Notes under the pieces: model-generated
Told to the model about the DNA's origin: nothing
Databases searched by the model: none
What the model saw: the letters and a program-made list of their open reading frames with translations, nothing else
Origin: Halobacillus ihumii
Lineage (GTDB): Bacteria; Bacillota; Bacilli; Bacillales; Halobacillaceae
Direction of reading: 5' to 3'
Length of the DNA stretch: 64,000 nucleotides
NCBI RefSeq assembly: GCF_902726645.1
Contig: NZ_CACVAO010000001.1
Span: 744,001-808,000, forward strand
Shown: piece by piece, positions 1 to 8,296 of the stretch
How positions within the stretch are numbered: position 1 is the stretch's first letter
Layout: each line of letters begins with the position of its first letter
Made by a program: the position numbers and the translations under genes

Positions 1-11
1 CGGGCACTCGT

Positions 12-1307
12 TCAGGACTGTGTTATACCTTCATTTTGAAATTGTTCGGTTTCTGTTGAGCCTTTCAATGCAGTAGTGGACGAAGTACCTCCGGTGATCA
101 CTTGTGCTACCTCATCAAAATAGCCAGTTCCTACCTCCCGCTGGTGGCGTGTTGCAGAATAACCGTAACTTTCACTGTCAAATTCAGCTTGTTGCAACTC
201 GGAATAAGCCTCCATACCACGATCTTTATACTGACGGGCAAGTTCAAACATTCCATGGTTGAGGGCGTGGAACCCAGCTAAAGTAACGAATTGGAATTTA
301 TATCCCATTTCAGCCAGTTTTTCCTGAAAGTGAGCGATGGTCTCTTCATTCAGCTTTTTCTTCCAATTAAAGGATGGTGAACAATTATAAGCTAGCAGTT
401 TACCAGGGTACTTTGCATGAACCGCCTCTGCAAACTTTCGTGCTTCCTCTAAATTAGGCTCAGATGTCTCGCACCATATTAAATCCGCATAAGGGGCATA
501 AGATAACCCGCGAGCGATCGCCTGATCAATACCTGCTTTTGTTTTGAAAAATCCTTCGGCAGTACGTTCCCCTGTAATAAACTCATTATCAATAGGATCT
601 ACATCACTTGTAATTAAATCAGCCGCATTAGCATCTGTCCGTGCAATAATTATGGTAGGTACACCCATTGTATCTGCCGCAAATCGAGCAGAAATCAAAT
701 TTCGCACCGCTGTTTGTGTCGGCAATAAAACCTTTCCGCCTAGGTGCCCGCATTTTTTCTCTGAGGAAAGCTGATCTTCAAAATGAACGGCAGCCGCTCC
801 CGCTTCGACCATCCCCTTCATCAGCTCAAATACATTCAATTGCCCCCCGAATCCTGCTTCTGCGTCTGCCACAATTGGGGCAAACCAATCTATGTCATTG
901 TTTCCCTCCATATGGTGAATTTGGTCTGCCCGCTGCAAGGCCTGATTAATACGCTTAACTACTTGCGGAACACTGTTAGCTGGATACAGGCTTTGATCTG
1001 GATACATCTGTCCGGACAAGTTGGCATCTGCAGCCACTTGCCAACCGCTTAAGTAGATGGCTTTTAATCCTGCTTTGACTTGCTGCATCGCTTGATTTCC
1101 AGTTAGAGCTCCAAGAGCGTGAACATAGTCTTCTTCCTGTAGTAAATTCCAAAGTTTTTTCGACCCTTTTTCCGCTAATGTATATTGAATGTCGATCGAT
1201 CCTCTGAGCCGAAGCACATCCTCGACATTATAAGGCCTTGTAATACCTTCCCATCTATCAGATTGCTCCCATTGCTCCCTTAAAATTTCTGCTCGCTCAT
1301 TTCTCAT
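12..1307 (-). CDS. aceA: Isocitrate lyase
   Basis: Cleaves isocitrate to glyoxylate and succinate, the first step of the cytosolic glyoxylate bypass used on acetate or fatty acids. The 431-residue protein carries the family signature KKCGHLGGK at about residues 184-192, with catalytic Cys186 (bacterial enzymes usually have KKCGHMGGK), and ends in the usual C-terminal segment. I chose the ATG at 1307, which has AGGAGG about 8 bases upstream; the frame stays open for 20 more codons but has no better start. No malate synthase gene lies beside it in this window. The upstream region holds several CTGTT/AACAG palindromes that may be its operators. Family identity is secure; the regulation is inference. 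Confidence 0.96.
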   Translation of the reverse strand: MRNERAEILREQWEQSDRWEGITRPYNVEDVLRLRGSIDIQYTLAEKGSKKLWNLLQEEDYVHALGALTGNQAMQQVKAGLKAIYLSGWQVAADANLSGQMYPDQSLYPANSVPQVVKRINQALQRADQIHHMEGNNDIDWFAPIVADAEAGFGGQLNVFELMKGMVEAGAAAVHFEDQLSSEKKCGHLGGKVLLPTQTAVRNLISARFAADTMGVPTIIIARTDANAADLITSDVDPIDNEFITGERTAEGFFKTKAGIDQAIARGLSYAPYADLIWCETSEPNLEEARKFAEAVHAKYPGKLLAYNCSPSFNWKKKLNEETIAHFQEKLAEMGYKFQFVTLAGFHALNHGMFELARQYKDRGMEAYSELQQAEFDSESYGYSATRHQREVGTGYFDEVAQVITGGTSSTTALKGSTETEQFQNEGITQS

Positions 1308-1370
1308 TGCGCTTCCTCCTCGTAATTTCTGCTCACTTAAATTTTCCAGGCAAAGTCTTCTTTCCAATGA

Positions 1371-1455
1371 CTGTTATCAACAGCAATTCTACCCTTACAC
1401 TTATACACCCCCTGTTATATATTAATACAAAAACAGCCTATTATGTTATATAACA
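1371..1455 (-). promoter_or_regulatory. Palindromic operator-like sites upstream of aceA
   Basis: Between aceA and the small zinc-ribbon gene lie CTGTTatcAACAG (1371-1383), CTGTTATAT (1412-1420) and the perfect palindrome TGTTATATAACA (1444-1455). They sit about 64-150 bases upstream of the aceA start codon, where a promoter and operator would be. Similar palindromes recur in front of the zinc-ribbon gene. The repeats are seen directly; their role as binding sites for one regulator is inferred. Confidence 0.45.
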
Positions 1456-1471
1456 ACACAACCAAAAAAAT

Positions 1472-1597
1472 TTACTCCTCTTTCTTGGATAGGCAGTGGT
1501 TACACTCCATCATATACGTATAATTGCCGCCCTCCACTTTTGAACCACACTGCGGACAAGTATCTCCTGCATTTCTTCTTGTTTCATTCATTTTCAT
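1472..1597 (-). CDS. 41-residue zinc-ribbon protein
   Basis: A short gene with a strong GGGAGGAG ribosome site 5-6 bases before its ATG. The product has two CxxC pairs, CPQC near residue 14 and CNHC near residue 32, spaced as in a one-knuckle zinc ribbon, and ends in a charged KKEE tail. No membrane segment or signal peptide is visible. I do not recognise a named family. It reads toward aceA with a 164-base gap and has the same kind of CTGTT/AACAG palindromes upstream, so the two genes may answer to the same regulator. Coding potential is well supported by the ribosome site and paired cysteines; function is unknown. Confidence 0.75.
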   Translation of the reverse strand: MKMNETRRNAGDTCPQCGSKVEGGNYTYMMECNHCLSKKEE

Positions 1598-1612
1598 GTT
1601 AACTCCTCCCTT

Positions 1613-1654
1613 CTGTATAACAGTTTAATTACTTTGTTTTCTGTTATAAAACAG
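1613..1654 (-). promoter_or_regulatory. Two CTGTT/AACAG palindromes before the zinc-ribbon gene
   Basis: CTGTataACAG (1613-1623) and CTGTTataaAACAG (1641-1654) lie 16 and 44 bases upstream of the zinc-ribbon ATG. They match the sites upstream of aceA and suggest a shared dimeric regulator. No known consensus is assigned. Confidence 0.45.
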
Positions 1655-1725
1655 TCTACGGTGGTTCCCTCAATTTTGCAACCCCTATTTTAGAATTTTT
1701 AAAAAAATTATCAAAAGAATGTCTG

Positions 1726-1747
1726 AAAGCTTGTTATAACAAGCTTT
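1726..1747. promoter_or_regulatory. Perfect 22-base palindrome
   Basis: The 11-base half AAAGCTTGTTA is followed directly by its exact complement, with no loop. The centre TTGTTATAACAA resembles the nearby CTGTT/AACAG sites. A gapless palindrome with no loop fits a protein operator better than a terminator. It lies about 130 bases upstream of the zinc-ribbon gene and just beyond the terminator of the aldo-keto reductase gene. Confidence 0.4.
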
Positions 1748-1775
1748 ACTTAATGAATAATTTTTACTTCACTAT

Positions 1776-1810
1776 ATAAAAAAGACCCGCCCCATCGGGC
1801 AGGTCTTTTA
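1776..1810 (-). terminator. Rho-independent terminator after the aldo-keto reductase gene
   Basis: On the minus strand AAAGACC-t-GCCC, a GATG loop and GGGC-g-GGTCTTT are followed by a T run. It lies just past the stop codon at 1817 and is a standard intrinsic terminator. Confidence 0.85.
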
Positions 1811-1816
1811 CGCTCA

Positions 1817-2749
1817 TTATGAAAAAATCTTGTCGATTTGAGTGATCTCGTGGTCTGTCAACTGCACATCCAATGTCTTTAAGTTGTCGATGACCTGATT
1901 TTCTCTTTTTGCCCCAGGAATAATCGCATCGATGGAATCACGTGTTAAATACCAGGCCAGTACAATATGAGCGACTTCTTCACCTTTTGACTCGGCAATT
2001 TCGCGTACTTGCTCTACTTTTTCCAGATTACGGCGGAAATCTTCACCCTGGAACAGTGGATTTTCAGCCCTAATGTCATCAAATGTAGTGTTTTGATCAT
2101 ATTTACCTGCAAGCAGCCCTGATGCTAATGGGAAATAAGGAACGAACGTGATGTTGTTGGCAGCAGTATAAGGCAGTAACTCACGTTCAGCTTCACGCTT
2201 AAACAAGTTATACTCTGATTGGATCACATCAACGTAACCGTCTTTATTCGCTTCTTGCAGTTGATCCAGTGTGAAATTTGAAACTCCGATCGAGCGAATT
2301 TTACCAGCATCTTTTAGTTCTTTCAATGCCCCGACAGCTTCGTCTTTAGGCGTATCTTCATCAGGAAAATGAATATAGAATAAATCTATATAATCAGTTT
2401 GCAGCCGTTCCAGACTTGAGTCCACTGCTTCTCTTAAAAAGTCGGGAGTGTTATTAAATACAACATCTTCCCCTTTAAATTGATGTGCGCCCTTGGTTGC
2501 GAGGACAACATCTTCCCGCTTTCCGTGTTCTTTCACGACTTGCCCTGTCAGCTCTTCCGAACGTTCAGGACCATAAATAAATGCTGTATCTAAAAAATTG
2601 ATTCCGTGCTCAATAGCTGTTCGAACGACATTCTTCCCAGCTTCTTCATCTAAATCCGGATACAGATTGTGCCCCCCGACTGCATTGGTTCCAAGTCCAA
2701 TCGGGTTCACTTTTATATCTGATTTTCCTAATTGAGTATGGTGCGCCAT
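1817..2749 (-). CDS. iolS: Aldo-keto reductase, IolS-like
   Basis: NADPH-dependent aldo-keto reductase of 310 residues, close in sequence to what I recall of B. subtilis IolS, including [14 protein letters not shown] at residues 18-31. The catalytic tetrad is visible: Asp54 and Tyr59 in FLDTAFIYG, Lys86 in ATKGA, His127 in YIHFPDE. Acts in the cytosol; the physiological substrate of IolS is not firmly known and no inositol genes are present here. It starts 62 bases after the last siderophore gene with no clear terminator between, so it may be read from that iron-regulated transcript. Ribosome site AAAGGA precedes the ATG. The family is sure; the exact orthology is likely but not proven. Confidence 0.88.
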   Translation of the reverse strand: MAHHTQLGKSDIKVNPIGLGTNAVGGHNLYPDLDEEAGKNVVRTAIEHGINFLDTAFIYGPERSEELTGQVVKEHGKREDVVLATKGAHQFKGEDVVFNNTPDFLREAVDSSLERLQTDYIDLFYIHFPDEDTPKDEAVGALKELKDAGKIRSIGVSNFTLDQLQEANKDGYVDVIQSEYNLFKREAERELLPYTAANNITFVPYFPLASGLLAGKYDQNTTFDDIRAENPLFQGEDFRRNLEKVEQVREIAESKGEEVAHIVLAWYLTRDSIDAIIPGAKRENQVIDNLKTLDVQLTDHEITQIDKIFS

Positions 2750-2811
2750 TCTATCAATCCTTTCTTAAGTCATAGTTTCACACCATACTTTCTACCACTT
2801 TTTTACACTGT

Positions 2812-4614
2812 TCAAACTTCTAGTGAATAGTGAGCTAGTGCGTTTGTCACTTTTCCATATTCTGAGGCATGCGGGCGGTCCTCACCGTCTCCGTATCCAT
2901 AATCTACCATTCGGTTACGATTTAAACAAAGCTTGGTAAATTCGGGTTTAAAGAAATCAAACAACTGAAATCGGGATTCTAAATGGGGGAATTTCTTTTG
3001 GTAACGATGTATGGTGTGAGCTAGTTTCTCCCAAAATTCCGTTTCAGCTACTAACTGATGGTTATCCAATATGGCGGCCAAATATCGCAGATGGCAGATA
3101 AATAGCCCAGTAAATATGAACTGCGTTAACCCTTCCGGCGGTTCACTCCTCAATACCTGTTTCAACTCATCAGTCAATACACGTAACTCTTCAAAAGGCT
3201 GATCACTAATATTAACATCATCAACAAAGTCCTTCACAGCTAGACGATGAGGTTTGCAATCTTTCAAGACAAGAATTGTATTTTGCCCGTGTGGTGAAAA
3301 AACTGTTCCATATTGATACAGAAAATGAAGCAGCGGGTCCATAACAACTTGAAACAGATCTTCTATCCATTTTTCCGAAGTTAGACCAGAGTGCTCGATC
3401 AAGCTTTGAATATAAGGTTTACCCTCAGCATCCTCATGTATCAGAGCAGCTAATGTGATGGCTTGTTCATCCTCTTCAAGATACGAATAAATACTTTCTC
3501 TGAAAATGACCCCAAGCATTTCATGATATTGATAAGGAGCTTGTTTGAGCTGATCATAATACCGGTGATCAACGTTTATGCTTGCCACTTCACCTGGAAG
3601 AACTACCCGGCACTCCTCTTTTAAAAACGAGTCCTGCTCGTAAATCCCTTTAATAAATTCTGTGATTTTAGGTGCAATTAACGTTCGTTCAGAGGGAAGT
3701 CCTCTATATACGAGCGTATTTAAAATGCTCATCGGCAGCTTAACATGATGTTTCTTTTCATTTGATTGATTAACAAATGTCCGGACTGATTGCTGCGGTA
3801 AATAGTCATCTTTTCCCTTGCCTAGAGGAATTATATAACCATAAGCCAAGTCTTCAGCGAACTGTTGTATAATACTGTTCTTCCACTGCCATTCATGGAC
3901 GGGCATCAAATAATAATGATCAGGATCAACATTGTACGTTTCCAGTTTGCTCCGAAACATCTCTTTTTCTTCAGTCGTTAGTTCATGATGTATTAAAGAT
4001 TGATAGTTATAACCCTGTACAGTTTGAAAGCTTGCTCTATTGTGATGAACACCGATCCAAAGCAAGTTAACTTGCTGCTGTTGTTCAGGGGCATAAGCCA
4101 AGTAGTCATCGTAGCCAAACCCGATTCTCCCTTTATTATAAGTAATCCAAGGATGGCCCGTCATCCTCCCCTCAAGCCAGGCATAATCTTCATGAATTAA
4201 CTCATCTGAACTTAAAGAACTGTCCTTTGAAATGTGAACATCAGCCAGCAAGGTATGATTCAATTCCTTGATTAAATGGCCGGCTGTTTCAGGTGACATG
4301 CCGATTAACGGCTGAATATCGAGAAGAAATTCAACTGCACTTACTGCTTCTTTCCTGTTTCCATCTTCCTCAATCTCAACAGAATCTATCCTTACATCAA
4401 AACTGTCAAAGTACCGCTTTCGGGCAAGAAATTGATAGATTTTACGATCGTTTACAACCAGTTTATAGGCAGTAAGCTCACTTTCAGCCAAAGCCTCAGG
4501 CTGAATCATATCTTCGTACATATATTCCGCCATCATTTTCGCGATCAACTGTTTATTGACATGCTTCCAGCGGTCTTTGTCCAATACCTCTTTTATTTGC
4601 TCGGCATATAACAT
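2812..4614 (-). CDS. NIS siderophore synthetase, IucC/RhbF-like
   Basis: A 600-residue IucA/IucC-family synthetase that uses ATP to join a hydroxamate amine to a citrate carboxylate. The nucleotide- and citrate-binding region shows GHPWITYNKGRIGFG near residues 153-167 and HGQNTILV with VKDFVDD further on, the type C pattern found in enzymes that close the second amide. Last gene of the six-gene operon; its ATG overlaps the monooxygenase gene by 22 bases. By analogy with rhbF it would add the second N-acetyl-N-hydroxy-diaminopropane to the citryl mono-adduct, giving a schizokinen-like product. The step assignment is inferred from family and order. Confidence 0.9.
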   Translation of the reverse strand: MLYAEQIKEVLDKDRWKHVNKQLIAKMMAEYMYEDMIQPEALAESELTAYKLVVNDRKIYQFLARKRYFDSFDVRIDSVEIEEDGNRKEAVSAVEFLLDIQPLIGMSPETAGHLIKELNHTLLADVHISKDSSLSSDELIHEDYAWLEGRMTGHPWITYNKGRIGFGYDDYLAYAPEQQQQVNLLWIGVHHNRASFQTVQGYNYQSLIHHELTTEEKEMFRSKLETYNVDPDHYYLMPVHEWQWKNSIIQQFAEDLAYGYIIPLGKGKDDYLPQQSVRTFVNQSNEKKHHVKLPMSILNTLVYRGLPSERTLIAPKITEFIKGIYEQDSFLKEECRVVLPGEVASINVDHRYYDQLKQAPYQYHEMLGVIFRESIYSYLEEDEQAITLAALIHEDAEGKPYIQSLIEHSGLTSEKWIEDLFQVVMDPLLHFLYQYGTVFSPHGQNTILVLKDCKPHRLAVKDFVDDVNISDQPFEELRVLTDELKQVLRSEPPEGLTQFIFTGLFICHLRYLAAILDNHQLVAETEFWEKLAHTIHRYQKKFPHLESRFQLFDFFKPEFTKLCLNRNRMVDYGYGDGEDRPHASEYGKVTNALAHYSLEV

Positions 4615-5954
4615 ACGGACCCTTCTTTCTCTGACTGATTTAAAGTTCCAAAAGTTTGGAATACATATTGCTTCTGTAAAGGAAATACTTCTCTTCCGGC
4701 GATCCTGTTAATAATGACTGAGTTTCTATAAGCTCCCAACCCGAGGTCAGGGGCTCCTACACCATGTGAGTGCATTTCCGCATTCTGGACAAATATCTTG
4801 TTACCTTGATTAATAATGTTATAGTCTTCTCCAACTTTGTACCTGCCCTGTTCATCCCATTCTATTAAATGATTAAGGGGGGCTAGAAACTTCGGTACTT
4901 CAGTTTTATATCCTGTTCCAAGGATAATCACATCACTTTCATTTTCAAATGTTACACCATTAATTAACTGACGGCCGTGCAGATTCCAATTTGTTTGTGC
5001 CTTTTCAATCGACGTAATTTCAGACATCGCTTGTAAATGCACGTTCAACGTTTGAGCGCCTCCAACTGTCCCTTCATATAAACAATCATATATATCCGAG
5101 ATTGTTTCCATACTAATTCCTTTGTACAGCAGGTTTTGTTCCTGTAATAAGTCATCTTTCTTATGCTGAGGCAATTGATAAAAGAATTTTGTATAATCTG
5201 GAGAAAAATACTCTAATCCAAGTTTCGAATATTCCATCGGGAAAAAGCCCTTTGAGCGTGTGTACCAATGGATTTCCGCATCTTCTCCTCTAGTTTTTAA
5301 CAAGTCGAGAAATACTTCTGCCGCACTTTGGCCAGATCCAACTACTGTAATCGAATCAGCATCTGATACGGCTTTCTTTTGCTCTAAGTATTCTGACGTA
5401 TGGAAAATCGTTTCCCCTGTATGCTCCTTCAGATTTGACGGAATTGAAGGTACAGACCCGATCCCAACTACTAAATTTCTCGTCAAAATTCGAGTATTTG
5501 TTTTTTGGTCAAGGTCCTCGACATGTACCTCATACACTTTTTCTCCGTTCTCCAACTGAAGTTCATGCACAGCCTGTACATCCCTATTAAAATGGCAATT
5601 CTCAAGCTGCTTAGACACCCACTTGCAATAGTGGTTGTATTCTTTTCGTGAAATATGAAATTTCTCTAAAAAATAGAAGTGATACAATCGCCCATGCTGC
5701 TGCAAATAGTTCAAAAAGCTATAATCACTCTGCACATTTGCTAAACTTACTAAATCAGCGAAAAAAGGAACTTGCAGTGTTGTGCCTTCAATCATCATTC
5801 CAGGATGCCAGTCAAACTCTGGCTTTTTGTCAAGAAACATTCCACCGATATCGTCTACCTCATCTAGTAATGCGGCTAGGCCCAAATTAAATGGACCAAG
5901 CCCAACTCCTATTAAGTCGTAAATAAACTCCTGATCTTGTTCATGAATAGACAC
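4593..5954 (-). CDS. Amine N-monooxygenase, IucD/RhbE-like
   Basis: FAD- and NADPH-dependent N-hydroxylase of 453 residues that converts the terminal amine of a diamine to a hydroxylamine. Visible are the N-terminal FAD motif GVGLGPFNLGL (about 16-26), the central NADPH motif VVGSGQSAAE, and the late ILGTGYKT (the FATGY-like block of the IucD/SidA family). I chose the GTG at 5954, which follows AGAGGTGG; an upstream in-frame GTG at 5987 has no ribosome site. It overlaps the acetyltransferase gene by 14 bases. In the rhizobactin pathway the substrate is 1,3-diaminopropane, which fits the decarboxylase encoded in this operon. Confidence 0.9.
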   Translation of the reverse strand: MSIHEQDQEFIYDLIGVGLGPFNLGLAALLDEVDDIGGMFLDKKPEFDWHPGMMIEGTTLQVPFFADLVSLANVQSDYSFLNYLQQHGRLYHFYFLEKFHISRKEYNHYCKWVSKQLENCHFNRDVQAVHELQLENGEKVYEVHVEDLDQKTNTRILTRNLVVGIGSVPSIPSNLKEHTGETIFHTSEYLEQKKAVSDADSITVVGSGQSAAEVFLDLLKTRGEDAEIHWYTRSKGFFPMEYSKLGLEYFSPDYTKFFYQLPQHKKDDLLQEQNLLYKGISMETISDIYDCLYEGTVGGAQTLNVHLQAMSEITSIEKAQTNWNLHGRQLINGVTFENESDVIILGTGYKTEVPKFLAPLNHLIEWDEQGRYKVGEDYNIINQGNKIFVQNAEMHSHGVGAPDLGLGAYRNSVIINRIAGREVFPLQKQYVFQTFGTLNQSEKEGSVCYMPSK

Positions 5955-6507
5955 TTGACCACCTCTTTTCAAAAACTTCCCGCTCACAGAACATGAGCAT
6001 TGCCTTCTTATCAGGTAACTGGATAGGTTCTACTTTTCTAAACCCACACTTTTCAAATACATGAATCATTTTCTCGTTTCTACAATCAGGTTCAGCAACC
6101 ACTTTTTGAGTATCTTGATATGTAAATTGGAACTCCAGCATAGCTCTCAGTAAATGCTGTGATAATCCTTTACCAAGATAACTGGTTTCCCCGATCAACA
6201 AATGTATGCCTTGATCGTAAGGTTCTGTCTTATAGCTATTTTCCACGACATCCCCTTTGACCCAATAGCATTCCCAGTAGCTCATCGGCACGCCATCCAA
6301 CAATCCGATGTATAACTTCTGATGCTGATCGGAAACGGCTTTTTCCATGTGCTTCAGCAAATTTTCTTCAGAGATATTTAATTGCCAGAACGGAATCACA
6401 TGATCCTGGTGCATCCATTTCATGATCATCGGGAAATCCTTCTCAAGCTCAAAGGGTCTAAATGAAATAGTTTGACTGACCGCCTCATCATAAACCTTAT
6501 ATTCCAT
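5941..6507 (-). CDS. Hydroxylamine acetyltransferase, RhbD/IucB-like GNAT
   Basis: A 188-residue GNAT-fold acyltransferase of the siderophore IucB/RhbD type. It would acetylate the N-hydroxy-diamine with acetyl-CoA to give the hydroxamate. Visible family blocks are the N-terminal WMHQDHVIPFW, the acetyl-CoA loop region LGKGLSQHLLRAML, and the FEKCGFRKVE segment near the C-terminus. The ATG at 6507 lies 7 bases after GGAG; a GTG at 6513 is an alternative. It overlaps the end of the preceding synthetase gene by about 11 bases, so the genes are probably translationally coupled. Acyl specificity for acetyl is inferred from the cluster type. Confidence 0.88.
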   Translation of the reverse strand: MEYKVYDEAVSQTISFRPFELEKDFPMIMKWMHQDHVIPFWQLNISEENLLKHMEKAVSDQHQKLYIGLLDGVPMSYWECYWVKGDVVENSYKTEPYDQGIHLLIGETSYLGKGLSQHLLRAMLEFQFTYQDTQKVVAEPDCRNEKMIHVFEKCGFRKVEPIQLPDKKAMLMFCEREVFEKRWSSVYS

Positions 6508-8296
6508 GTACACTCTCCACCTTTCTGTAAAGAGGATTCTCCACGAGCGTATAGACGGATTGATTTGCTAATGAACCTATGAGCTCGTCCATATCGTAAA
6601 ATCGTGTTAATAGATTAGCTTTACAAGGCAACTGGGCATCATATAAAAGCGAATTTAGCAGCGCTGAAGATTCTGAGTTCTCGTCTTCATGCTGCTTTAA
6701 TCGTTCGTGTAAAAGTTCTATCAACGGTTCCTCTGAGATTAACCCTTTCATTCCAAAACTATTGATTAATCCAAACAAGTGATTGAGGAAGAAGTAATAT
6801 CTGAACCGTTCAACCGCAATGTCATCAGCACAAATCGTATCACTTTTTTTGTTCAAGTCTGGCAGAATCTTTCTTAAATATTCGGCTTTGGATTCGCTGT
6901 AATAGTATCCTTGGTTATCACGATAATAAAATTGAACAGGGTATCCATCTTGTAACTTAACTATCGAATTTTGCTGATGGGCTTCCAACACGATGCCATA
7001 TTTCCTGTATAACCAAAGGAGAGGCTCCAAGGTTAAGGACAGATATCGATCAAACCAATCAAGGCTCACCTCATCTACCTTCCTGTTTTCGCTCGCAGCT
7101 ATTTTTTCGATGAGTACTTGTAATCGTGATTGTTCACTGTAAGCATGATCCTGACATAAACCCGCCACTAACGTAACCTGACGACTGCCTTCGTAAAAGG
7201 GATTGCCCCGTAAAACTACATCATAACTAGAATCAGAATTAGGCAATTGCAGTTTAAGGTAAGCTGGGTCTTGAATAATCTCAAATCCCGGAAATTCTTC
7301 ATACAAACGGCTTCCTACTTCCGTTTCCAGCAGTCTGGAGATCTCAACACCTCTGTCCAACTCTTTTTGCTGGTTGACACGTAATGAATTTGTAATTTTT
7401 ATCGGAATCGAAAACTTGTACATGTACTCAGAATCTTTTCTATAAACCGTACGGAATGATGACGTTGCTGAATATGGTGAACCTAATGGGCCTAGATAGT
7501 CGAGCAGACCTTTCTTGAGTAACACTTTAACTTCCTGATCTTCAAGCATTGCTTGGGCTTGCAGGGGATGTACAGGCAATAGAACAAAACCGCTTTGTTC
7601 ATTCAGGATTTGCTCGATTTTCTCCTGTGATATCTCTGGATCGTTTTGAAGCTGGTTAATAATCTGTTGTCCTGCTGAATGCTGCAATGAACTGTCCTGA
7701 ATAATATAATCTTGCCTTGCTTTAAAGTAATGAAGCTGAAATTCGCCTTTCATTTCAGGTGAGTAAAGTTTGTCTTCCTTATCCGATATCCCTTGTTTAC
7801 TTTTAGGAGTAGGGTGCAGCAAGTGTCCTAATAATAAAGATTGTTCCGCTTCGATAAAATCAAAATCATCTTGAACTAAACGCACCGAATCTTGTTCGCG
7901 ATTTTCAATATATTTGCTTAAGTTTTGACAGCTCAAGATGACTCGAAGCATCAGTTCATCCTGCGTATTTCCTTGACCGTGATGTAAAGATAGCTCCTTC
8001 GTAATTAACGAGACTAATGAAATATAATCAAGAGTGATAACCGTCCCATCTCCTCCTGGCTGCAAATAAAATGGATAGGTAAATTGGTGGCGGCCGGTCA
8101 GTGACCAATAACGAACAGGAAAAAAAAGTGTCAAGTTTTGATGGGGTAATTTACATACGATGACTTGCTCTTCTTCTGTCTTCACCTGTGGAAATCCGCT
8201 GCTGCTTCTTAGTTTGTAATGCCCAGTTTCACGCAAATAACAATTCGCGAAGCTTTGCATGGTAACCTGCTCGGCAATCTGTTTGATATCATTCAT
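6497..8296 (-). CDS. NIS siderophore synthetase, IucA/RhbC-like
   Basis: A 599-residue IucA/IucC-family synthetase, likely catalysing the first condensation of citrate with a hydroxamate amine. The C-terminal part carries EAHQQNSIV, the type A pattern, rather than the HGQN of the partner enzyme. GSPYSATSSFRTVYR in the middle matches the conserved substrate- and ATP-binding region. Its ATG at 8296 has AGGAGGG 7 bases upstream and overlaps the decarboxylase stop codon as ATGA, so translation is coupled. It corresponds to rhbC by order and family. Confidence 0.9.
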   Translation of the reverse strand: MNDIKQIAEQVTMQSFANCYLRETGHYKLRSSSGFPQVKTEEEQVIVCKLPHQNLTLFFPVRYWSLTGRHQFTYPFYLQPGGDGTVITLDYISLVSLITKELSLHHGQGNTQDELMLRVILSCQNLSKYIENREQDSVRLVQDDFDFIEAEQSLLLGHLLHPTPKSKQGISDKEDKLYSPEMKGEFQLHYFKARQDYIIQDSSLQHSAGQQIINQLQNDPEISQEKIEQILNEQSGFVLLPVHPLQAQAMLEDQEVKVLLKKGLLDYLGPLGSPYSATSSFRTVYRKDSEYMYKFSIPIKITNSLRVNQQKELDRGVEISRLLETEVGSRLYEEFPGFEIIQDPAYLKLQLPNSDSSYDVVLRGNPFYEGSRQVTLVAGLCQDHAYSEQSRLQVLIEKIAASENRKVDEVSLDWFDRYLSLTLEPLLWLYRKYGIVLEAHQQNSIVKLQDGYPVQFYYRDNQGYYYSESKAEYLRKILPDLNKKSDTICADDIAVERFRYYFFLNHLFGLINSFGMKGLISEEPLIELLHERLKQHEDENSESSALLNSLLYDAQLPCKANLLTRFYDMDELIGSLANQSVYTLVENPLYRKVESVHGI

